A stretch of 5,920 bases of DNA. Origin: Chloroflexota bacterium. GTDB lineage: Bacteria > Chloroflexota > Chloroflexia > JAMDCE01. This document shows, one piece after another, positions 1 to 5,920 of the stretch. The notes beneath the pieces were generated by a model that was given only the letters and a program-made list of their open reading frames with translations, was not told the origin of the DNA and searched no databases. The position numbers were made by a program, and so were the translations under genes. The stretch covers positions 1 to 5,920 of the forward strand of contig JAMDCE010000445.1 of the NCBI GenBank assembly GCA_023489135.1, given 5' to 3'. Position 1 is the first letter of the stretch, and every line of letters starts with the position of its first letter.

Positions 1-1
1 T

Positions 2-2179
2 GCCGATCTGCTTTGGTATCCTACGGGTGGTGGCAAGACGGAAGCCTATCTCGGCCTTTCAGCCTATGTGATGGGTTTGCGACGCCTCCAAGGGGAGATC
101 GGCGGACGCACGGGCGAGTATGGCGTGGCCGTGCTGATGCGCTATACGCTCAGGTTGCTCACTCTGCAGCAGTTTCAGCGCGCAACAGCGTTGATCTGCG
201 CGTGTGAGATGATCAGACGGGAAACTCTCGGCAATGGCGACGAGCGTTGGGGGCGAGAGCCGTTTCGCATTGGTCTTTGGGTCGGCCAGAGAATGACGCC
301 CAACTCAACCGAGCAGAGTGCTGAGGCGGTCAGGCAGGACCACGGCCAGTTTCACCACGGGTCCGCGATTGGTGGTGTCGGCTCCCCGGCTCAGTTGACG
401 AACTGCCCCTGGTGCGGGGAAAAGATCGATCCAGGCAGGGATATCAAGGTCGAGACGTTTGCCGGCGGTCGTGCCCGTACGCTCATTCATTGTGGAGATC
501 AGCTCGGACACTGTGAATTCAGCCGGCGAAAGGCATCGGGAGAAGGGCTCCCGGTGATGGTTGTCGATGAGGAAATATATCGTCGCCTGCCGTCGCTGCT
601 CATCGCCACGGTAGATAAATTTGCTCAAATGCCGTGGAACGGTGCCACCGAGATGCTGTTTGGGCAAGTCGATGGGTATTGTGAGCGACACGGATTTCGG
701 TCGTCAGATATCGATGACACCGATTCACATCCGGCCCGCCACGACCTACCGCGCGCCAAGACGGTTGCTTTCGCCAAGCTCCGCCCTCCCGATTTGGTGA
801 TCCAGGATGAGCTGCATCTGATAAGTGGTCCACTCGGCACGCTATTTGGCCTCTACGAAACGGCGGTCGACGACCTTACAACCTGGGAAGTGGACGGAAA
901 CCAAGTGCGTCCGAAAGTGATCGCTTCGACAGCGACGATCCGCCGTGCGCCTGATCAGGTTCACGCGCTGTTCCGCCGTAAGGTCAGTGTGTTTCCACCT
1001 CACGGGCTCGATGTCGAGGATAACTTCTTTGCGAAGCAAAGGGAACCAAGTGAGAAGTACCCTGGGCGTAAATACGTGGGGATTTGTGCTTCGGGGCGGC
1101 GCCTAAAGGCCGCCCTCATCCGAGTCTACGTGGCTCATCTGGCCGCGGCGCAGTTCCTGTATGAAAAGTACGGACGTGGGGCCGACCCCTGGATGACACT
1201 GGTGGGCTACTTCAATTCAATGCGCGAACTCGGAGGTATGCGTCGACTTGTCGACGATGACATACGTTCTCGTCTCGCAAAGATGGATCTGCGTAGCTTG
1301 GCCACCCGCCGCCCGCCAGTGGTCGAAGAACTCACGTCACGCAAAGGCTCGACGGATATCCCGCTAGTGCTAGATCGGCTAGAGACCGTGTTCGATCCAG
1401 ATGACGAAGCGCGCCGTCGGGCAAAACAAAAGGCAGGGGAGCGTGTCGAGACGCCGACGCCTATTGATGTGCTTCTAGCAACCAACATGATCTCCGTTGG
1501 AGTGGACGTGCCACGCCTCGGCCTGATGGTGGTTGGGGGGCAACCCAAGGCAACCGCTGAGTACATTCAGGCGACAAGCCGAGTCGGACGCCAGTTTCCA
1601 GGACTAGTATACACGGTGTTCAACTGGGCCAGGCCACGCGACCTCTCACACTATGAGCGATTCGAGCATTACCACGCGACGTTCTACCAGCAAGTCGAGG
1701 CATTATCCGTTACGCCTTTTGCGCCGAGGGCCCTTGATCGAGGGCTGACGGCACTGCTGGTTTCTCAGATCAGGCTTCGAGGTCGTGAGTTTAATGGCAA
1801 TGGCCGAGCCGGGTCGATCACGAGCAGTCATCCCTATATTCAGGAAGCGATCAAAGCAATCACCGACCGTGCCTGGGCAATTACGTGTCGGACCGACATT
1901 CGTGATCTGGTAGAAGGGGAACTAAAGGAACGCCTCGACAAGTGGTTGGCGGAGGCGCAAAGAACCACCGGTGGGCGCGTACTGGGGTATAAGGACAAGA
2001 AAGATGGCGTTACAGTTGGCCTGCTGAGGGCCCCAAGTTTCGACTCGTGGGATACTTTTACGTGTCTCAATTCGCTGCGCGACGTCGAACCTACGGTTGC
2101 CTTAATCCTCGAGGATCACGGCCTTGACGACGAGCCCAGCTCGCAAGGTGCGGGATCAATTTCAGCAGCTAGCAGTTAG
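2..2179 (+). CDS. drmA: DISARM helicase DrmA, 5'-truncated by window edge
   Basis: ATP-dependent helicase-like subunit of the DISARM phage-defence complex; in characterised systems it pairs with DrmB to bind DNA. The frame is open from base 2, and about 725 residues are visible. Motifs in order: Walker A PTGGGKTE (20-43); motif Ia-like YTLRLLTLQQF just after 140; a Cys4 zinc-ribbon candidate (CPWC at 404-415, cysteines at 491 and 512); Walker B-type DELH (806-817); motif III ASTAT (923-937); YFNSMRELGG (about 1208-1237), which I associate with DrmA; motif V LLATNMISVGVDVP (1472-1513); and motif VI QATSRVGR (1568-1591), followed by WARPRDLSHYE (1625-1657). Both RecA-like lobes are therefore intact. 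The ATG at 68 is not the true start, because Walker A lies upstream of it in the same frame. The N-terminal part is outside the window. The gene ends 8 bases before drmB, implying one transcript. Identification rests on the motif series together with the drmB-drmC context. Confidence 0.93.
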   Translation, partial: ADLLWYPTGGGKTEAYLGLSAYVMGLRRLQGEIGGRTGEYGVAVLMRYTLRLLTLQQFQRATALICACEMIRRETLGNGDERWGREPFRIGLWVGQRMTPNSTEQSAEAVRQDHGQFHHGSAIGGVGSPAQLTNCPWCGEKIDPGRDIKVETFAGGRARTLIHCGDQLGHCEFSRRKASGEGLPVMVVDEEIYRRLPSLLIATVDKFAQMPWNGATEMLFGQVDGYCERHGFRSSDIDDTDSHPARHDLPRAKTVAFAKLRPPDLVIQDELHLISGPLGTLFGLYETAVDDLTTWEVDGNQVRPKVIASTATIRRAPDQVHALFRRKVSVFPPHGLDVEDNFFAKQREPSEKYPGRKYVGICASGRRLKAALIRVYVAHLAAAQFLYEKYGRGADPWMTLVGYFNSMRELGGMRRLVDDDIRSRLAKMDLRSLATRRPPVVEELTSRKGSTDIPLVLDRLETVFDPDDEARRRAKQKAGERVETPTPIDVLLATNMISVGVDVPRLGLMVVGGQPKATAEYIQATSRVGRQFPGLVYTVFNWARPRDLSHYERFEHYHATFYQQVEALSVTPFAPRALDRGLTALLVSQIRLRGREFNGNGRAGSITSSHPYIQEAIKAITDRAWAITCRTDIRDLVEGELKERLDKWLAEAQRTTGGRVLGYKDKKDGVTVGLLRAPSFDSWDTFTCLNSLRDVEPTVALILEDHGLDDEPSSQGAGSISAASS

Positions 2180-2183
2180 GGGG
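2178..2183 (+). promoter_or_regulatory. Ribosome binding site of drmB
   Basis: AGGGGG overlaps the drmA stop codon (TAG at 2177-2179) and lies 4 bases before the drmB ATG. The spacing is a little short, but this is the only purine-rich site near this start. Its overlap with the drmA stop suggests translational coupling of the two subunits. Confidence 0.6.
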
Positions 2184-2187
2184 CTTT

Positions 2188-4059
2188 ATGGTAGTGGAGA
2201 ACCGCAGGAGAAAGGTCGGAGAGATACGGCCCAGTCAAATGTTGTTCGCTTTTGGGGTTGGTGCGATCGTCGATCTGCCCAATCTTTCAACAATGGTGAT
2301 GGGACTGGACGACTGGGACATAGCCAATTCCCGCGAGATAGTTGAGGAGAGACTACTGGCGGCAGTCCGCGAGGACTTGGGACCGCAGGTCGAGCGTTTA
2401 CTGTCTCCTCCCGCGGCAATCGATGCGCCGAACAGTTACTTTCAGCCGCTGGACCCAAGCGCGAACATCGGCATTCCAGTGGCAACCTTTCCACGTTGGG
2501 TAGTTTGTCCATCGTGTCGATTACTCGCGCCACTCAACTCGGGTCTGTTCCAGCTCAAAGCCGACCAGTTCAGGCCAGATCGTACTCGCTATGTCCACAG
2601 TAACTGCAACAAGGCCAGGACTGCTCCAACAGTTGTGCCGGCCCGCTTTCTTGTTGCTTGCGAAAAAGGGCACCTGGATGATTTTCCGTGGCTGAGTTTC
2701 GTTCACCAGGGCAATAAGAAATGTCCCGCAAGACTCAGGCTTAGGGAATTAGGTGTTTCAGGTGAGGCAGCCGACGTTCAGGTGGAATGTGAAGTGTGCG
2801 GTGATAATCGAAGAATGTCTGACGCATTTGGTGAAGAAGGTAAGACCGCTTTGCCGCATTGCCGCGGACGACGCCCTCACCTTCGTGATTTCGAGGACGA
2901 TGGTTGCACGGAACCGATGAAGGCTATTCTACTGGGCGCTTCGAATAGCTGGTTTCCCCTAGTCTTTTCGGCACTATCCGTTCCGTTGACTACCAACAAA
3001 CTTGCTTTGTTGGTGGACGAGAACTGGCCTACACTTACGCACGTTACGAGCAGTTCTGAAATCGATTTACTCCGACGCCTTGGCCAACTTCGCGCGTTTG
3101 CCGAGTTTTCTACTGATGACATCTGGGCGGCTGTGGAAGCCAAGAAGAATGCCACCGTCACAGATGAACAAGCCGGCGGTGATTTGAAATCCCCAGAATG
3201 GGAGGTCTTCGTCAACCCCGACCCAATGAGAAACACCACCGATTTCCGTCTAAGGCAAATCGATCCGCCGCGCGAGTTCGCTAACGTCGTTGAGAAAGTC
3301 GTGATAGCTGAGCGGCTGCGCGAGGTGAGGGCATTGGTTGGCTTCACCCGTATCGAGTCGCCAGGCGATTTTGACGAGGTGTTTGAGGTGCCTGCCGATC
3401 ATCGTGCGCCGCTGAGCCGAAGGCCACCACGATGGTTACCTGCGGTGGAAGTACGTGGTGAAGGCATTTTCATCCAGTTCAAAGAAGACGCTGTGACAGA
3501 CTGGCTGAACAAAGGCAAGGCAATCGATCAACGTAGGCAAGACTTCCTGGAAGCGAATCGCCGTTGGCGCCAGATGAGAGGCTTTGACGTATTGGACGCA
3601 GGGTTCCCAGGAATGCGTTTCGTGCTGCTACACTCGTTCTCACACGCCATAATAAGGCAGTTAGCGCTGGAATCAGGTTATGCCGTCGCCAGCATTCGTG
3701 AGCGTATCTACTCGCTTCCAGCAGAGGCGGACAAAGGCCCGATGGCGGGCATTCTCCTATATACGGCAGCTCCGGATAGCGAAGGGACCCTCGGCGGTCT
3801 GGCTAGCCTCGGAGAACCGGCTGAGTTGGGAAGGCATATCGGTCAGGCGCTTGAGCAAGTGCGGCTCTGTGCATCTGATCCCCTGTGCGCGGAACATCAT
3901 CCGTACCGCGACGGGACAACACTCCACGGTGCTGCTTGTCACGCGTGCCTGTTCGTGCCAGAGACATCGTGCGAGCGCGGTAACAAGTTTTTGGACCGTT
4001 CGACACTGGTAAGCACAATTGAAGGAAACTGCATCCCATTCTTCCCAACTGAGGATTAG
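2188..4059 (+). CDS. drmB: DISARM protein DrmB (DUF1998 domain)
   Basis: Complete protein of 623 residues, the partner of DrmA in the DISARM core complex. The N-terminus has the segment GEIRPSQMLFAFGVGAIVD (about residues 11-29). A cysteine-rich region follows: CPSC (107-110), C140, CEKGH (158-162), C179 and CEVC (201-204), likely one or two zinc sites. The C-terminal third carries DUF1998 signatures: HSFSHAIIRQLALESGY starting at 482, GILLYTA (521-527), CASDPLC (561-567), and HGAACHACLFVPETSCERGN (580-599), giving a second cysteine cluster at 561, 567, 584, 587 and 595. DUF1998 is also found attached to or beside other helicases. Pairing with a DrmA-type helicase and a PLD protein makes DrmB the specific call. 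The ATG at 2188 is chosen because an SD-like site precedes it and the conserved N-terminal segment begins just after it. No catalytic motif is visible, so the role is probably structural or DNA-binding. Confidence 0.94.
   Translation: MVVENRRRKVGEIRPSQMLFAFGVGAIVDLPNLSTMVMGLDDWDIANSREIVEERLLAAVREDLGPQVERLLSPPAAIDAPNSYFQPLDPSANIGIPVATFPRWVVCPSCRLLAPLNSGLFQLKADQFRPDRTRYVHSNCNKARTAPTVVPARFLVACEKGHLDDFPWLSFVHQGNKKCPARLRLRELGVSGEAADVQVECEVCGDNRRMSDAFGEEGKTALPHCRGRRPHLRDFEDDGCTEPMKAILLGASNSWFPLVFSALSVPLTTNKLALLVDENWPTLTHVTSSSEIDLLRRLGQLRAFAEFSTDDIWAAVEAKKNATVTDEQAGGDLKSPEWEVFVNPDPMRNTTDFRLRQIDPPREFANVVEKVVIAERLREVRALVGFTRIESPGDFDEVFEVPADHRAPLSRRPPRWLPAVEVRGEGIFIQFKEDAVTDWLNKGKAIDQRRQDFLEANRRWRQMRGFDVLDAGFPGMRFVLLHSFSHAIIRQLALESGYAVASIRERIYSLPAEADKGPMAGILLYTAAPDSEGTLGGLASLGEPAELGRHIGQALEQVRLCASDPLCAEHHPYRDGTTLHGAACHACLFVPETSCERGNKFLDRSTLVSTIEGNCIPFFPTED
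4051..4054 (+). promoter_or_regulatory. Probable ribosome binding site of drmC
   Basis: GAGG lies inside the last codons of drmB, 10 bases before the GTG at 4065. It is short and at the long end of useful spacing, so initiation of drmC may lean on ribosomes finishing drmB 5 bases upstream. Confidence 0.4.
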
Positions 4060-4064
4060 AGCCG

Positions 4065-4871
4065 GTGCAGAGTCATTACGTTCCTCTATTTGACCGGATA
4101 AGGCGAGTGGTCGCGGATCTGCCATCCGATGTCTTGGAAGACATCGCCAAGGCCGTCGAGAAGACGCAGCCGGGTAATTGGCACGCGCTATCGGTATCCA
4201 CGGCATCGTTAGTTGCTAACCCCCACTATCGCGCCTTGACCGCCAAATTGATTGAGGTTTGGAAAACCCAGTTTCCAGAAGTGCAACCGGGGCAAGTCGC
4301 ATTTGCCCTTCTATCGGCAGGGCGATACCAGGAGGTCCAACGCAAGGAGCAGTCTGTTGAGCTGGTCTGGACCGGTCCGGACGCGGAGGCCATCCCACTT
4401 CGGCGAACAGACCAAGTGCTACTCCAGTTGATCGACAATGCCGAGAAAGAGCTTACTATTGTCACTTTCGCCGTGTACAAGATCCCATTGATAGGGCAAG
4501 CAATCATACGTGCCGCAAAGCGCGGCGCGACCGTGCGCTTGGTAATCGAATCCCCGGAGGCCAGCGAAGGAAAGATTGCGTATGATGGAATCGCGGCGCT
4601 GGGTCCTGAAGTAGCAGCGCGTTCAAGCGTCTTCATCTGGCCGCACGACAAGCGTCCCGTGACCTCCGATGGCCATCACGGTTCGCTACACGTCAAATGC
4701 GCGGTCGCCGACGACAGAGAGCTGTTCCTTTCGAGCGCAAACCTCACCGCATATGCGCTCACGCTAAATATGGAGATGGGAGTTCTCATACGTGGAGGAG
4801 TTTTGCCTGGGCGAGTGACTCAGCATTTCGATAGGCTGATACAGACCGGGATTCTGACAAAGATAGGGTAG
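4065..4871 (+). CDS. drmC: DISARM protein DrmC (phospholipase D-like)
   Basis: Complete protein of 268 residues with a GTG start 5 bases after the drmB stop. The N-terminal ~100 residues are helical-looking with no recognised motif. VELVWTGP (about 98-105), followed by PLRRTDQVLLQLI, leads into a PLD fold with the strand VTFAVY (133-138). One HKD motif is visible: H209-x-K211-x4-D216, then SSAN at 223-226, matching the HxKx4Dx6GSxN pattern with Ser in place of Gly. A single HKD per chain means the usual two-motif PLD active site would need a dimer, as in Nuc-type PLD nucleases. No signal peptide or membrane segment is seen, so a cytoplasmic protein is expected. In tested DISARM systems drmC has been described as less critical to protection than drmA and drmB. 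Nuclease activity here is inferred from the family only. Confidence 0.92.
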   Translation: MQSHYVPLFDRIRRVVADLPSDVLEDIAKAVEKTQPGNWHALSVSTASLVANPHYRALTAKLIEVWKTQFPEVQPGQVAFALLSAGRYQEVQRKEQSVELVWTGPDAEAIPLRRTDQVLLQLIDNAEKELTIVTFAVYKIPLIGQAIIRAAKRGATVRLVIESPEASEGKIAYDGIAALGPEVAARSSVFIWPHDKRPVTSDGHHGSLHVKCAVADDRELFLSSANLTAYALTLNMEMGVLIRGGVLPGRVTQHFDRLIQTGILTKIG

Positions 4872-4939
4872 GTGACGTGATTAGGCAAGAAAGAGTTACG
4901 CTAAGCGAGTAACAGAAAAGGACCCATAGGAGGAGTAAC
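4872..4939 (+). other. Short intergenic gap with mini-ORF and weak hairpin
   Basis: This is the only real gap in the window. It holds an inverted repeat GTTAC/GTAAC (4895-4899 and 4909-4913) with an extra GC/GC pairing inside. It has no T-tract, so it is a poor terminator. An 11-codon reading frame starts at GTG 4877 and stops at TAA 4910-4912, in the same frame as gene 4. A 7-base direct repeat TAAGCGA occurs at 4902-4908 and 4944-4950. I see no convincing -35/-10 promoter, so gene 4 is probably transcribed from the drm promoter. Confidence 0.45.
4928..4933 (+). promoter_or_regulatory. Strong ribosome binding site of gene 4, pointing to a CTG start
   Basis: A perfect AGGAGG, the strongest SD in the window, lies 6 bases before the CTG codon at 4940. 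That CTG is in frame with the long reading frame of gene 4. Neither the GTG at 4994 nor the ATG at 5000 has any purine-rich site just upstream. The site therefore favours 4940 over the later starts. Confidence 0.6.
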
Positions 4940-5494
4940 CTGTTAAGCGATTTACCGCTGATAAAAGCCAATAAGCTCAGCGGCCCTCGCCGTGTGACCA
5001 TGACGGTGAGGCCGAAGCGCATAGTATACCTTGTCCACCCATCGGATCCAGAAATTGCTCTATCAGCCGTTGAAGCCACTTGTTTTGAATGGGGTGGTCA
5101 ATATCAGTTCCTTATTCCTTGTGAGCCAGGCGCTGAGCCTAGCCCGGTGTGGAACAGGATTATAGAGAAATACGATCCAGATGACATTGTCGATTTAGTG
5201 GGAGCCTCTGAGGACTATTTGGACTACCACCGCGAGCAGTTTGATCGCGCGGTACATCGTTGGGAGAATCCTAACGAAACCATGTTATTGTTTGGTGCAA
5301 CAGCATACGGAGCACTGCATCGGTGGAAACGTCTCAGACCAGCTTCAGAAAGATATGTCACCCTGAACCTTACTCCGCTGCGAGGTCATCCACTGTCACT
5401 TGCGCTCGCATTTCGCTTTGGCCATTTGCAAAAGAGATCTATGGGCAAGGAGATGCTTCTTAGTACAGCCTACATGTCGGCAACACAACCGTGA
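4940..5494 (+). CDS. Uncharacterised protein next to DISARM, 5' part of frameshifted gene
   Basis: Not a standard drm gene, and its function is unknown to me. From CTG 4940 it encodes 184 residues, against 166 from GTG 4994. The start at 4940 is preferred because of the AGGAGG 6 bases upstream; otherwise GTG 4994 or ATG 5000. After a basic stretch (TVRPKR) there is a strand-like IVYLVHP, then CFEWGGQYQFLIP, then the acidic YDPDDIVDLVGA and later NLTPLRGHPLSLALAFRFG. Alternating hydrophobic strands and helices suggest an alpha/beta (Rossmann-like) fold. No signal peptide or membrane segment is present. From memory only, the W-G-G-x-Y-x3-I-P plus Y-x-P-D pattern resembles uncharacterised proteins in which a WN-x-R-A motif follows later. 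That motif occurs here in the +1 frame, so the TGA at 5492-5494 is probably not the natural end. GC content looks lower than in drmA. Confidence 0.6.
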   Translation: MLSDLPLIKANKLSGPRRVTMTVRPKRIVYLVHPSDPEIALSAVEATCFEWGGQYQFLIPCEPGAEPSPVWNRIIEKYDPDDIVDLVGASEDYLDYHREQFDRAVHRWENPNETMLLFGATAYGALHRWKRLRPASERYVTLNLTPLRGHPLSLALAFRFGHLQKRSMGKEMLLSTAYMSATQP

Positions 5495-5920
5495 TTTTCT
5501 GGACGTGGCAGAAGTTAATCCCAACACGCTAACTGATGACCAACTCATTAAGCTCGCTACAAATATGCCAATAGACCTTTCAGATGCTACCGGTATGCCC
5601 CAGGCTGGAATAACTCACTATAGGACTCTTCCATTTCTTTCCTCTGTTGGAATAAGTAGCGAAGAGCCCTCCTACGGTATGGGTGGCACCATTGAACCAG
5701 AATATGAGCAGAACGACGAGGCATTCTTTCGTCGAATCCTGGTGGTTGGTGAACCAACTAGCGTAGCTGATCTATGTCTCGCTTGGAATATTCGGGCTCA
5801 GCGGATGCCGATTTGGCATTTTCCAGTCTTCGTGGCACCTGATTGGTTGAAAAGAGAAGACGTCGTACGGAATATCGACTGGGCGTTTCACAGTCAAACC
5901 GGCGGTGCAGCTGAGCCACC
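5490..5920 (+). pseudogene. 3' part of the frameshifted gene, continuing past the window edge
   Basis: This frame is open from 5367 to the end of the window and reads as ordinary protein from about 5490 (RDFLDVAEVNPNTLTDDQL). Later segments include FFRRILVVGEP, DLCLAWNIRAQRMPIWHFPV and FVAPDWLKREDVV. It has no good start of its own: GTG 5505 and ATG 5565 both lack an SD. It also lies +1 relative to the reading frame ending at 5494. The simplest reading is one gene whose frame is broken between 5367 and 5492 by one extra base or two lost bases. Alternatives are an assembly or sequencing error, programmed frameshifting, or a separate overlapping gene. The VVGEP...WNIRA segment seems to belong to the same uncharacterised family as the upstream half, but this is from memory. 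The end of the gene is outside the window. Confidence 0.55.

Noticed and set aside
68..70. ATG as the drmA start
   Set aside because: Walker A (20-43) lies upstream in the same open frame, so the gene begins before the window.
305..691. Minus-strand open frame of 128 residues
   Set aside because: It lies antisense to conserved drmA helicase sequence, and its translation shows no recognisable motif.
1241..1256. Perfect inverted repeat CGTCGAC-TT-GTCGACG
   Set aside because: It lies inside conserved drmA coding sequence (RRLVDD). The arms are explained by codon composition, and the 2-base loop is too small for a stable hairpin.
2877..3347. Minus-strand open frame of 156 residues
   Set aside because: It is a shadow of drmB, with a low-complexity Ser/Arg-rich translation and no supporting context.
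4895..4913. Hairpin after drmC as a terminator
   Set aside because: The stem is short with a bulge and no T-tract follows, so read-through into gene 4 is more likely.
5505..5507. GTG as the start of a separate downstream gene
   Set aside because: There is no SD upstream, and protein-like sequence (RDFLDV) already precedes it in frame. A frameshifted single gene explains it better.

Overview
The window is the 3' part of a DISARM anti-phage defence operon, all on the + strand. In order it holds the 3' portion of drmA (an SF2-type helicase), complete drmB (DUF1998 protein), complete drmC (phospholipase D-fold protein), and a fourth gene of unknown function that is broken by a frameshift and runs off the right edge. 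The calls come from reading conserved motifs in the translations; no database search was possible. The host is a bacterium of moderate GC content. drmABC is roughly 55% GC by eye and the fourth gene is closer to 50%. SD-like sites and tight gene spacing fit a bacterial operon, but I cannot name a lineage.

Layout. Positions 2-2179 carry drmA, cut at its 5' end by the window edge just before the Walker A motif. After 8 bases comes drmB (2188-4059), and after 5 bases drmC (4065-4871). A 68-base gap (4872-4939) contains a weak hairpin and an 11-codon mini-ORF. It ends in a strong AGGAGG site placed 6 bases before a CTG codon, the best candidate start for gene 4. Gene 4 reads in one frame to a TGA at 5492-5494. 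Convincing protein sequence then continues in the +1 frame, with no stop, to the end of the window.

How the genes work together. In characterised DISARM systems DrmA and DrmB form a DNA-binding, ATP-driven complex, DrmC is a PLD-family accessory protein, and a DNA methyltransferase marks host DNA. The methyltransferase and the class-defining gene (drmD in class 1, drmE in class 2) are not in this window. They should lie upstream of position 1 or beyond 5920, so the class cannot be assigned here. Gene 4 is not one of the standard drm genes. It is the least explained part of the window and the best candidate for an undescribed accessory component, or for a decaying gene.
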